Positions 35,962-49,499 of a stretch of 64,000 nucleotides of DNA are shown piece by piece. The notes under the pieces are model-generated. The model was not told the origin of the DNA. It saw only the letters and a program-made list of their open reading frames with translations, and made no database searches. The stretch lies in assembly GCA_028532985.1 (NCBI GenBank), contig JANCIK010000009.1, positions 992,001 through 1,056,000 on the forward strand. The letters are read 5' to 3'. Made by a program: the position numbers and the translations under genes. This stretch comes from Stropharia rugosoannulata. Taxonomy: Eukaryota; Basidiomycota; Agaricomycetes; Agaricales; Strophariaceae. The stretch's first letter is position 1. Every line of letters begins with the position of its first letter.

Positions 35962-37524
35962 ATGCTCTCCAGAGTGGTCCTCAGCCGTGTCCTCAAGAAT
36001 GCGGCCCGCCACCCAGTATGTATTATGCGTCGCTCCCAAAAACTCCGGGGCTTATAATCAACTCACAGCGTGCGCTGAGAGGGTTCGCGACAGCGAAACC
36101 TACTGGCCCCTTCACCGAAGTCACCACTCTGTCGAATGGATTGACAGTCGCTACTGAGACGCAGCCCCATGCTAAGACCGCCACTGTCGGTGTCTGGATT
36201 GATGCCGGAAGTCGTGCAGAAACCGACAGGACCAACGGAACTGCCCACTTCCTCGAACATATGGCCTTCAAGGGAACCCAGCGCCGCTCCCAGCATGGCC
36301 TTGAGCTCGAGGTGGAGAACCTCGGTGCCCATCTGAACGCGTACACCTCTCGGGAGCAGACTGTGTACTACGCGAAGAGTTTTTCGAAAGATATTCCAGC
36401 TGCTGTTGACATCATCAGCGATATCCTTCAAAACTCCAAGCTCGACCAAGCCGCTATTGAGAGGGAGCGCGATGTTATCCTACGGGAGCAGCAGGAGGTT
36501 GACAAGCAACTCGAGGAGGTTGTTTTTGACCATTTGCACGCAGTCGCCTTCCAAGGTACGTAGTAATATTCTTATATGTCCCCTTTCCTTACAGGTGTCC
36601 AGGTCAGGCCCTTGGACGCACCATTCTCGGACCCAAGGAGAATATTCTCTCAATACAACGTGACGACCTTGCTTCCTATATCAAGACCAACTACACCGCA
36701 GACAGGATGGTCCTCGTTGGTACCGGAGGTGTGTCACACAACGAGCTTGTCGAGCTTGCCAAGAAACACTTCTCTACTCTCCCCGTGTCTCCTAATCCCA
36801 TTCCTCTCGGGCGCCTCTCACACCCCAAGACCAGCTTTGTCGGTTCCGAAGTTCGCATTCGTGACGATACCCTCCCTACCGCCAATATTGCTATCGCAGT
36901 GGAAGGTGTTGGCTGGAGTTCACCCGACTATTTCCCTATGATGGTGATGCAGAGCATTTTCGGAAACTGGGACCGCAGCCTCGGCAGTGCTTCTCTCACT
37001 TCCTCTCGCTTGTCGCACATTGTGTCGCAAAACAACCTTGCCAACTCTTTCATGTCCTTCTCCACTTCTTACTCGGATACTGGACTCTGGGGAATCTACA
37101 TGGTCTCCGAGAACACCATGAATCTCGATGATCTTGCCCACTTCACACTGAAGGAGTGGACCCGTATGAGCATCGCCCCTACCTCCATCGAAGTTGAGCG
37201 TGCTAAGAGCCAGCTCAAAGCTGGTCTTCTTTTGGGTCTCGACGGAACCACTGCTGTTGCTGAGGATATTGGCCGCCAGCTTGTCACCAGCGGAAAGAGG
37301 TTCACTCCCGAACAAATCGAGAAGGCCATCGATGCTGTCAATGTCGACTCTATCAAACGCGTCGCGCAGAAGTACCTTTGGGATAAGGATGTGCGTCCTC
37401 ACTGTCATTTATAATATATGCGTGCTAATCACTATATTAGATTGCCATTGCCGCCGTTGGAAGCATTGAGGGTCTTCTGGACTACAACCGCATCCGTAAC
37501 GATATGTCATCCATGTTGTATTAG
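35962..37524 (+). CDS. MAS1: Mitochondrial processing peptidase beta subunit
   Basis: Catalytic subunit of the matrix protease that removes targeting presequences from imported proteins. Exon 1 encodes a short basic presequence ([18 protein letters not shown]) and is joined, across an intron ending at about 36069, to [20 protein letters not shown]. The zinc motif HxxEH is in [15 protein letters not shown], followed by [21 protein letters not shown] second intron (about 36556-36602) ends so that [14 protein letters not shown] is restored; the nearer AG would break the frame. The C-terminal M16 domain includes [20 protein letters not shown] and [21 protein letters not shown] last small exon gives [20 protein letters not shown], ending at TAG 37522-37524. 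The family assignment is firm; it is distinct from the non-catalytic alpha subunit, which lacks HxxEH. Confidence 0.95.
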
Positions 37525-38410
37525 GCAGGTCAGACCGTAGCGCCTTGAACCAACGCTTTGACACTTATGCTATGTCTAGTTAATAGAGTTTGATGTCAAC
37601 ACGGTTTTTAGATACAAGCGGTAGATTCACCAATTAAAACACCCATTCGGACGTCGTTTGGATGAGGATTTATACCACTCAAGTCATAAATGTCTGAATC
37701 TTAGGTGACGTTCCGGAGTCGAACATGGATAGAGATGGAAGCATCTACATATGCCTTATGAGTATCATTTTGACTCTTCTGCGTTATTGACTACTCGAAT
37801 AGGCAGAATTCATCCTAAACCTTCGTGAAGTATCTCCTAGTGTCCTTCATATGTGCTCATGTCGCTCATGATGTGTTACCAAAGGCTTTGTTCATAAAAG
37901 CGGCCAATTTTACCTACGCAAATGCTTTAAACAGTAGCAGCATAAACATCGCGGACTGAGTTACAATATCTTTCGTCCACTTGCTGTCCAATTCTTCTTC
38001 TGGGTCAACTTCGTTACTTCCTCTGAATGACAGGTCAATAGCATCAATCTTTCTCGTATTTGTGCATTGCAAATCGTTGTGGCTACCCATATCGGCAACT
38101 ATGCAGCAGGTGAGGTTTCACACGGTCAGATTAGAATCTATATTTGTATGCTCTCTGCCACTTGAACCGATCCTGGGCCATGTAGGCCACATACGCAAGC
38201 AAAAAAAAGCAATCAACGCTAAGTGCAAGCCAGGCCACATCTTCGACTGCTGCTATGGGTATAAAGCACGATGGGCAGGTCGGGCTATGCTTTTAACGTT
38301 TGCGCTCCCGGACTACTGGCAGCTTGCGACTTGCTAACAGCTGACCCTCAGCAACTTCTACTCTCCTTTCTCCTTGCTGACTTCGTTCTAAAGTCGCAGC
38401 TATCCGTTAC
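37525..38410. other. Intergenic region upstream of the intronless unknown gene
   Basis: About 0.9 kb. The right part has a TATA-like TATAAAG at 38260-38266. No other gene signal was found. Confidence 0.5.
38260..38266 (+). promoter_or_regulatory. TATA-like element of the intronless unknown gene
   Basis: TATAAAG about 145 bases upstream of the ATG at 38411, followed by CT-rich DNA. Confidence 0.4.
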
Positions 38411-39184
38411 ATGTCTTTCGCTATCCATTCAGCCAGCCCCTTCGTTTCGGGTCCACCAGGCTACTTTGACCACGACCTTATCAACGTCCCCGAGGCGCAA
38501 GACGAGACAGCATATGCATACCACAGCTCCCTGGAAGAGAAGCTTGGTCTCGTCAACCCTTACGGTACCTGGCTAAGCAAGTTTAGTGAAACCTCAGAGA
38601 TAGCTCTAGAGGACCATGCCGAGGACACAGAGAATCGTAGGGACGCCACTCCGGACAGTGCCACTGGTTCGGCCACTTCTTCTGTTGCGACCCTCATGGA
38701 CACGCTTGACAACGGCTCGGGCCGCGTGCGTGGTAGCCCCACGCTTCTCGAGAAGCTCAAGTCCAAGCGCCGTGATCACAGGAAGTGGGACTGCAGCGTG
38801 ACCTCGCCCCCATCGACGCCGACATTTGTGAGGTCACCCTATAGCAGCACACCGCCAGATACGCCTATGTCGATGTATGAGTCTTCATCTGCACCGTCTC
38901 CCGAGCCTGCAGGCAAGCAGCTTGCGGATGGCTTGAACTGGCCGTGGTACCAGTGTGTTATGGACGGCATGCAGCCGACGGAGGCGTTCATCGAGTGCGC
39001 GTCTTCATGTGCTAGCCCGGTTCTTCAAGATCCATCCATGTGGGAGATGAATCGACTGGATAGAGATATGCAGATGATCAGAGAAGACCACGTAATAAGT
39101 AGGATAAACCGAGAAAGTTTGCCACAGAGCCCTACACAGCAAAAGCGTAGAGGTGGTCGCAAAAAAAAGCATTATTTCAAGTGA
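38411..39184 (+). CDS. Intronless protein of unknown function
   Basis: A single open frame of 257 residues that I do not recognise. It starts MSFAIHSASPFVSGPPGYFD. It has an acidic first half and a Ser/Thr/Pro-rich middle (VTSPPSTPTFVRSPYSSTPP, with several SP and TP sites that suggest regulation by proline-directed kinases). A short conserved-looking block follows (GLNWPWYQCVMDGMQPTEAF, then IECASSC). The end is strongly basic (QQKRRGGRKKKHYFK), resembling a nuclear localisation signal. No signal peptide or membrane segment is visible. Good C-ending codon use and an upstream TATA box support a real gene in a genome where most genes have introns. It is likely a fungal-specific regulatory protein, but that is only inference. 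Confidence 0.75.
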   Translation: MSFAIHSASPFVSGPPGYFDHDLINVPEAQDETAYAYHSSLEEKLGLVNPYGTWLSKFSETSEIALEDHAEDTENRRDATPDSATGSATSSVATLMDTLDNGSGRVRGSPTLLEKLKSKRRDHRKWDCSVTSPPSTPTFVRSPYSSTPPDTPMSMYESSSAPSPEPAGKQLADGLNWPWYQCVMDGMQPTEAFIECASSCASPVLQDPSMWEMNRLDRDMQMIREDHVISRINRESLPQSPTQQKRRGGRKKKHYFK

Positions 39185-39406
39185 GAAGCAACGAAGCGTT
39201 AAATATGCGCACGTCATCGATAACCTGCGCAGCAGTAGAAAGAATCCCAGACGATAACAAGTAACCTTTACTTCGATATATGTATAGGTGCCTTCCTCTG
39301 ATTATTTTGACGGCATTGTTAATTTATTTGGAACAAATTCTCTTTAAATATTATTCATTTCAAGAGGGTGCTGTCCGCAGTCAAGGATAAGACTCATCTC
39401 GAAGTA

Positions 39407-42400
39407 TTAAGTATCTTCACCAACTGTCCTTCCTAATATAATTCCCAATCTCCTTTTCGTCTCTCCTTCACACAAATCTGCTTCACTTTCAGCTAAATCC
39501 CACTGAAGAAAGCGGCGACAGATTGCTTCAGCGTCTTGAAGGTCAGAACGTTCTGAATCTGTCATTCCTTCGTCTAGCAAGCGACCTAATTGATGTGTTG
39601 ATAGTAAATTACTGAAGTGGAATTGCGGTCTGATTGTAAGACCTTTGAAAGAGACGCATGCACAAATCCCACCTAATGTATTGAGCTCTATCAACGATAG
39701 AAGCAGGGATTCCAAATAATTCGGCACATTTCGCCGCATGAGAATCCAGTGATAGGCCCTCAGCGACCCTACAAGTAAAAAAATAATAGGTTAGCACATA
39801 ACAAAGAAAATGGACCAAAACGTACCTATACAAATAAGTGATTTTGTCCGCGGGCCCTATCTTGTTAGTTCCTATCCCCTCTTCTTGATTTGTGATAGGC
39901 GAAGCGCTACGAGGACCAACAGAAACAGCAGCAGGGCGGGGCTCCACAAGCGCACCGGAGCTCGACGTGAACATGACTTGCATATGACAGAACGTGATGG
40001 GGACCTTCTCCGGGTCGAGAATGTCTTCATTGAAGACGTCGTGAAAATGTGTAGCGACGAGGACCTTAGGACAGTTAGAGCCTCTGTTCAGAAGATGCCG
40101 AAGAACGCCACAAAATAGTCCGGCACCGTCTGTTGCCTGAGTGTTAGTTTATGCTACGTCGTATACGAGAGCAGGGAGTCTCAGTACAGAACAGGGGCAG
40201 TGCCTGCCGCGGGATAACGGGAAGTGATAAGGGAGAAAAAAGAAATGACACGAGCCTGTAGAGAGTGTTCCTTTGCCAAACTCGTCAAGAAGTACCAGGG
40301 ACCTAGGAGTACAATTACGTAGAGCAAGGGAGACTTGCGCAAGGTCAATCATAAATGCCGAGTGCACCTGGAGCAGGGGTGCACATGAGTCAGCATCAGT
40401 GCTGCATGGAGAAAGGCATCGTGTGTGCTTAAGAGCCACGAGGCAGAGCAGACAATTACTTTGGACACGGATTCCAATGTAGAGACTCTTGTGAAGACTG
40501 AAGAAGCCGCATATTTAGTAAGGACATCATAGAAGAAATGTACTAACTTTTATCTACAATGCCCAACGTAGCCGACTCTGCTGGCACAAAACTATGATCG
40601 TCAGCTTTCACAGTGTACGAAGTTACTAATTGAATCATAGCACACCAGCCGGCTTGGGCCATGATTTGTATTACGGCAATCTAGTACAGTGTTCAAAGGA
40701 CGCCGATCGCATAGAGGACAAAACATTGGCCGACGTACCTGCTTCAAATATACACTCTGAAAAGAGTTAACTGTTCACGTAGATCCGCGGTAATTGTCTG
40801 AGTGACTAACCTTACCACATGCATTGGCGCCAGTGCACAAGATAACACTATTCCACTCCTCTGCCGAGTCTATATTGCTGCGATCAGCACCAATGCCAGC
40901 CCCACCCTGTAGACAGGCATCATTAGGCACAAATGCATCGACCACCCTTTCTTGCAAAGGATGCCTGTGCGATGTTATTGTCGAAACAATCAAAAGCAAG
41001 CAGCAGTACTTATTGTGCTCACCTCGCTTGGATTAACTCAATCACATTATCTTCCACCATATCAGGACGTCGATATTCGTAAAGTATTGATGCCTCTGCA
41101 AAAGATAGCAAACAGTCAAGTTCGGCACATGCGTCGCAAGCAGCAGCCACTGATCCTGTGAATGGAACAACTTTTTCGAGAAGTTCTTGGATAATTTCAA
41201 GTTCTCTGTCCACAATTGTAGAGTGTAGGTCACCAATATGGATGTCCATATCTGTAAGAAAAAACTCAATACACGCAGATACGAGAAAGGTATAAGACAC
41301 ACCTTGCATTTCTGGAGATTTGAAGTACACATGGGCTCTGAAACAAATTACAAGATGAAATCAAGGTGGAGACTGAACGACCTACTCAGAAGAAAACTAA
41401 ATAATCAAGTAATGTATTTCAGTATAATTACTGAACGTATTGAATAGATTGGTCCTACTTGAAACGTCCAACCCTCAAGAGGTTCAATTCCTGTTTCAGT
41501 ACGCCATTCATCGAGCATTGGAACACAAATTAAGTAACCTGATTCAACTCTCAGTAATCTGGTAACTTGTTGCTCGGAGTCGAAATACCTAATTGCGGAA
41601 AATAGACCACATTAAGAGATTTCGCGAATGTTTCTGGAACAGTAAGAGAAACTTGCTCCGCGACGTTGGACTTAGAAGTTTTTTATGAAGCGCTATAATA
41701 TCGTTCAAGGAGAACTCTTACCAAGACCGAATCAATGCCATGGTAAACATGTTTTCTGTTATCCAAGTCCTCATCTATACCGAAACGAACGCAAATTCTG
41801 TCGTTGCAAATCGATTCTTCCCAGTCGATCTAACGATACGTCAGAAAGGTGGAAGTCCGACCGAAGACAGTTAACAAAATAGATGGAATTACTATATCAT
41901 TTATTTCCACTCCAAGGCGTTTGAAGGTCGAAACATCGACGGCTGCCACGACCTTCGTAGAAAATAGTTAACGTGGGACCGGTAATACTTAAACAGTGTG
42001 CTACCTTTTTCACAATTTCAATCTGGGTACTTTGGTAGAGCTCGGACAAGCTCTCGCGCAACAGGGTGGCGTGAAATGTAAACTAAACACATATACTTAG
42101 CGAGTCGTTGACAGGTGCTTCCTGAAATGTCACCTTGACGAGGCCCTGCCAGTCTGACAGTTTTGCTTTTCCGTCCTTCATCATAACCATCATACGAGGA
42201 GTATTCTTGATGCCTTTGAGGTGATTGTGCATTGACTTAGCTGTAGCGATGTTTTCAGCTTTCATAAAGCATGCTACTGCGTCGTGCCGCGCTGAAATGT
42301 CCGAAAGCGACAAGGACGGTCTGAGCAGCCAAGTTCTGAGTAACGACCTTCCGAGCGTTGTTTTTGTGTTATTCAGAACACCTGACATCAAACCGGTCAA

Positions 42401-43721
42401 TGTCGTTTAATTCAAGAAGAACTTGAGAGTATAGACTTACCGAAAAGAGAGAGTCCTTCCTTGGTTTTGTTCGAGTGTACTGAGGCATGGCTTTCAGTTT
42501 CGAAAATCTGTAATGACCTACATAAGCAACGCATTAGCTTGATCAAGAGAGGTAATATACCTCGCACTCACAGCAATGCATCTGCATTGATTTGCATAAA
42601 TTGATCCCTGAAGAGGAACATAAATACTTAATCACGACATCTTTGGGAAGACATCATCTTACAGAGCAAGTATTTGAATATCCCTGACATCCAGAGAGCC
42701 TATACCATCGTCTTCGAAGCCACTGAGAGCCCTCTGTCTTACAAGGTGGTCGAGAAGTGCGCCAACAGACGACATCTACAACAAATTTCAGCGCAGTTTA
42801 TATGCGTGAATGTATGCGGCACTCACACAGAGCGGCGACGCTTCGATAGAAGCAAAGTTGGAAATACGTATTGATGCAAGCCATCTTTTAGTAGTGGGAT
42901 CTCCTGCTGGCGCCCTCGATCGCATAAAGTCATACGCATTTCGTGAGCCGCTGGCAGTATGTGATATGTTCGAGCGGGAGTCCGACCCGTCTTCTTGAGC
43001 TAGGTCCATAAAGTATTCCAAAGAGAGGAATCTATCGCGCCCATTGGAAGGTGTAAATTCCTTGTAAGGTCTAATTTGCAGAGTGCCTTCTGCACTCTCC
43101 ACTGACATCAAGCGGTAAGACGGGTACAGGTAGATCAAGTAGATACGCACTGTATTCGTTTAGCGCGTCGATGAAATCATCATCTGCCCTTGAGCTAGTC
43201 AGTACGATATCCGCGTTCACCTGTTCGAGAACTGCTCTAAAGTAAAACTACTTCAGCCCAACGCATACAAGAAGTCATCTCACGCATTCTTATAAGATCG
43301 AAGTGATGCGTCTCGCGTGTGTCCTCAAGAACGAATACGATTCTCTTCGTTGGATCGTAGTAGGCGCAACCAATGTTACCACTAGGAAATTTTGAATTAA
43401 GCAGCACTTCGTAGCCAAAATTTCATACTGGGAGCAAAGGGTTGCCAGGCAGGTCTTGTTGATTTTTGTTAACTAGAGCTAACGACGAGGAATCGACAGA
43501 ACAGGGATACAAACTTGTTCTTCTGGCTCAGATTCTGAAGGGGAGTCATCGGCAGAATCTGCCGCATCTTCAGTGGTGACGCGGGATTGTCCTTCCCATC
43601 TTACTTTCTTCCGCTGTAAACGTTGAGAACTTCGAGCCGAGGGACTCGGAGATGCTGAATCTGATTCCTCGGAATCATCCTGAAGTTTTGACGGAGGCCA
43701 ATTACGTTTTTTGGTATGCAT
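39407..43721 (-). CDS. MSH5: Meiotic MutS homologue MSH5
   Basis: Partner of MSH4 in the MutSgamma clamp that stabilises Holliday junctions and promotes meiotic crossovers. Exon 1 (from 43721) is acidic and Ser-rich and ends near EPEEQVCIPVL. The next exon reads GNIGCAYYDPTKRIVFVLED, a typical MSH5 N-terminal segment. The core domain shows LSLFGVLNNTKTTLGRSLLR and TWLLRPSLSLSDISARHDAV. The ATPase domain has a P-loop TGANACGKSVYLKQ (split by an intron near 40800), VQSAFMIDLAQVSLALRNCT, the Walker B LVLLDEFGKGT and VLVATHFHDVF. The helix-turn-helix end contains YRVAEGLSLDSHAAKCAELF and GIPASIVDRAQYI. It stops at TAA 39407-39409. More than 15 introns make exact boundaries uncertain, notably between exons 1 and 2. 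The Pro usually found in the P-loop (GPN) is Ala here. Confidence 0.92.
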
Positions 43722-43819
43722 TCCACGACAAGTGAGTATGCAGCAAGTATACAGACGCGTACTTCTTGATGGTTTCGAAAGAAGTTGAGGTCGGATTACA
43801 TAACGCAGCTGCCTCTAGG

Positions 43820-43858
43820 GGATTATTCTATTTCGAAACCCCCCTTGTAGGGGTTTCT
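43820..43858 (+). repeat. Left terminal inverted repeat of the transposon
   Basis: 39 bases, outer end GGATTATTC. It matches the right end at 38 of 39 positions; the difference is C versus T at position 15. It contains an internal 8-base hairpin stem. Confidence 0.88.
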
Positions 43859-44674
43859 AGAGAAACCCTACCAAACAATGAGCCGAATGCAATGCCGTCC
43901 TTGGCACCCAAGCTTGGCTCCTGTTGGGAACTTGCTTTGAACCAACTTCATTTGACCAACACCGTTGAGCAACCGTTGAGTCAATGACTTTCAAAAGTTG
44001 CAAAAGACTACTTGCTTATCCACGTAGCTTTTTATGTAGATTGTAAGTGTATATGTATTACATCTCTGCGCCTGTTAAAGCAATTTACAACTGAGTTTAC
44101 TAGATATGTACTCATACTATAGTTTGAATTTTTGAAATCAAAATGCCTCTGTCTTCCGCTCTGACTTGCCTCTCAGTTCCGCCTTTCGACCTACTAAACA
44201 ATTTAATTACACTTTAGTGAGTAAATAGCAGTCGAGACCAAGTCCAGACAAGATGCAAATAACATACTTTGACAGAGCACAACAGCGGCATCATGTTAAT
44301 CGAGCATTTATTGAGCCGCCCATCCATAATCCAAAGGGCCGTCCACCTACAGGAAACATTAGAAAGTGTAAGTTATGCCGAGGTGAAGGACATTTGAAGG
44401 ATATAATGGCTACTTAGTACTGGCTGGATGCTGGCTGCAGCTTGATAATGTCCCACATGCATGCTTTTCCCATAGCTGCGGACAATGCCCAGTCCTACTG
44501 CTCCTCGAAACAGTGCTGGTGCAGGGGACAAAGGCATGGCGCAGCCGCACCATCTCGAACCGTGCCCGACTATACGTAGAACGATGCCAAGGCTGCTGAG
44601 CCAGGTGCCGGCATTGTTTGGCTCGGCGTTTGGATTGCCGCGTATGCGCCGTCTCATGAATCTTTATCCAACCC

Positions 44675-44713
44675 AGAAACCCCTACAAGGGGGGTTTCAA
44701 AATAGAATAATCC
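44675..44713 (-). repeat. Right terminal inverted repeat of the transposon
   Basis: Reverse complement of the left end with one mismatch. It is followed directly by the second copy of the 9-base target duplication. Confidence 0.88.
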
Positions 44714-44722
44714 GCCTCTAGG

Positions 44723-46098
44723 TGCCCCCTTAATCAAGCTAAGCTCAAGCTAACTGCAAGCTAACTGTTGACCAGGATTCACTGTCTGACACGAGTCAGT
44801 ACCAGTCGGCGCTAAGCGCTCAACTCATATTGTGACAAACTGAAACTGCTTTATTAATGGGAAGGACTAATGTGATTTGAATGTGATTGTGTTGAACAGA
44901 ATCACGAATCGTGTTTGCAGAGGCAAAAGGTTTCAAAATATTACAACAGCATTTGAACAGCATTCAAAGACTAGTTAAAGACACCCAAAAAGGCACGACA
45001 GCAACGGCTGAGGGGACAAGTGTCAAGTAAAAAGTTGGGCGTACCGTTCTGGAATTTTTACATATGACATGATCAAATGTGTCAAAGCCACTGTCCAGAG
45101 GTCAAGACTCGATGAAAACCATGATTTGATTCTCAGAGATCGTTCGAGGTTATGTTATAATCATATCAGAAGCAACTCCCTGATGTCAACAGTAAAGTAC
45201 TGAACGACAAGTTGGTCCCGGGCAAGGCAGCATCAGATTATCCTTGACAGAAGATGAACAAGCAAGGCCATCATGGTTCTCCAGTTTGCCGTGGGCTCTT
45301 GCTCGACTTAGAGCATGGTTCGAGACACTGCCCGCAGAGCCTAGCAAAGTCAAAGCACTAGCAAAGCCTCCATAAAAGATAACTATTACTGCCGAATTCA
45401 TTATAAACGGTGCAAATAGAGCTTCCATTGTGAGGTGCCTGTATTCGTTAATTTCTTGAGTATCGCCGGAGTGCCAGACTGTGCCAGACAAGTGCCACAG
45501 ACAATCTATTACTCGGACTTGCAGTGACTTCACACAGATTCAACGCAGATTGTAGAGTAGTTTTTATATCTGATGGACATGATCTTGGAAGATCATTCGA
45601 TAGCGCGAATTTACGATGTTGTGAGAGACGAAGGATTTGCCAGGATGTAAACAAGTGCAGACGGTCAGCAGACGATTCAGATGTAACCGAGGGGTTACTG
45701 AGTTTTGCCCAGTGTCGTCCCCTGTTGCCCCCTATTTAATGTTCATCTTTTGAGAAGTTGAATAGGATGTATACATGGCGTAGTATTGCCATATGATAGA
45801 AATGAGATGAAAGTTGACTTGGAAACATAGAGTGGGACGGCTCGTGGGCAAACTTGGGCCAGGAGCAAGCCAGGAGTTGGCTGGAGTTGGCGAGGAGCGG
45901 ACTTCCCAAGCGAAACTGAGCCAAATATAATTAGGCAAATGCCGTATGCTTTGTAAATAGGGCTCACTCTTAACAACCACCACAACATATTGCAAACGTA
46001 ACCTACGACAATCACCACATTCCTTTGCCACCTCACTGCACTACCTAATTCGAAAGCAGGCTTTCTTTTATCTTTTATAATTTTTACATCCCGTTACA
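44723..46098. other. Intergenic region between the transposon and the Sch9-like kinase gene
   Basis: About 1.4 kb. Near 45850-45900 a short GGAGTTGG/GCCAGGAG-type repeat is seen. No gene was recognised, and the last part is the promoter of the kinase gene. Confidence 0.5.
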
Positions 46099-48200
<2,102 letters not shown>

Positions 48201-49499
48201 TGATTATATTGTCTATATATTTGCTTTCGACTACGCATGCACTTCTTAACATCCACGCAAACCACCACATAGCGGCTCGAGCCCTTAATTTTGTATTTTT
48301 GCACGCCACTCTATTGTCGTATAACATATTGATTTACTATTACACTCTTTGAGATTCGTCTATTTCTTTCTTCTTTAATGATATCCTCATTTATCATCCA
48401 ATGTTCTCAACGCACTTACGGTCATGGCCCGTGCCATTTTTATTTGATTTGCTGTGGCTAATCGACTTCATCTAAAATCATATCCCCTCCTAAAGAGATT
48501 CTCTAATTACATCTTGCCCCGATGATGAGACGGTCTGTCATGCTATACTGCTTCAACTTTCTGTAATTCAATATTACTGTCCCTAACATCTGTCTCTCTC
48601 TCGTTGGAAGTACTTACATACTTGGACTTGTTGCTGAATGAACAATTGACACATGTAACTTTTAAAGGATTACAACTTTACGAGCTCTTGGGTCTTACAA
48701 GAGCCTTTTCCAAGACCAGGTACATATTCGCACAGCATATCATTTGCATGTGTTTCCATAGTGCACAATTGCCGCGTTTTCGAATTAAAATGAAATGGTC
48801 GACTGATATGCTTTGATATGTCTCCTAGGTTTCTCCCCACGTTTCCGTATTCTGGCCTATCTTGACTCATCCTAACTGCCCTGGAAACAATTTATTAGAA
48901 TGAATGAGCGCCAGGACTCAGGAGGCGTCGGACTATGAGGGCTGAACTGGGCTGAAGCCTGCGGTCTTGAGGATTTGCAGATTGGCCATGGTGCGAATTT
49001 CTTTCATGTATGTACCTCTATTATAATAAAATTCAGTATAAAAAAACAAAGAACGCATATGACGAGAAAATGCTAACACACCTGGGGGTCAGCTTACATA
49101 TGACAGTAATACAACAGGACTCGGATGCAAGGCTATTACTAGGAGTTACATGACCGGGGACATAGTTGAGTTTGACTACTGCATGCACTTAGTAATTTAC
49201 CTGTGCGCAGCACGGGCGAATGCAAGGTGAATGTCTACTAGTCTATGATATGTAGTGTTATGAAATTATACTTTACATGACGCGAAGTTTGCCTTGACCA
49301 AGCCTCGACATTGACTTCTCCGAAGTTGACCTTTGAATATTGAAGTTGATTAGCATGCGCACACGTTGATGGATGCCATTGTATAATAATAGCAGTGCAG
49401 CGTGCACACAAGTCGGGAATAAAATGTTGGCTGCTTCGATAGGTTTCGATCTTGTTTCGACCCATTTGTAGATGACTCGAGTGTAGGTTCCAGAGGTAC

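Larger units (their letters stand above)
43811..44722. mobile_element. Non-autonomous DNA transposon (MITE-like, possibly Mutator-like) with target duplication
   Basis: The element spans 43820-44713 (894 bases) and is flanked by a perfect 9-base direct repeat GCCTCTAGG (43811-43819 and 44714-44722). Its ends are 39-base inverted repeats (43820-43858 and 44675-44713) that differ at one position and begin GGATTATTCTATTT. Each end can itself fold: GAAACCCC (43835-43842) pairs with GGGGTTTC (43850-43857) around a 7-base loop, and the left end adds a further 8-base arm (43861-43868). Internal open frames are short and unlike any transposase, so the element needs enzyme supplied elsewhere. A 9-base duplication fits Mutator-like elements; an 8-base reading with an extra G on the left end would fit hAT. 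It lies about 90 bases upstream of the MSH5 start codon. Confidence 0.85.

Noticed and set aside
41470..41490. GGTTCAATTCC, similar to a tRNA B box
   Set aside because: It is within MSH5 coding sequence (complement of the IEPLEGWTF region) and has no cloverleaf.
45290..45345. tRNA-like GGTTCGAGAC box
   Set aside because: No matching A box, acceptor stem or anticodon arm could be drawn around it.
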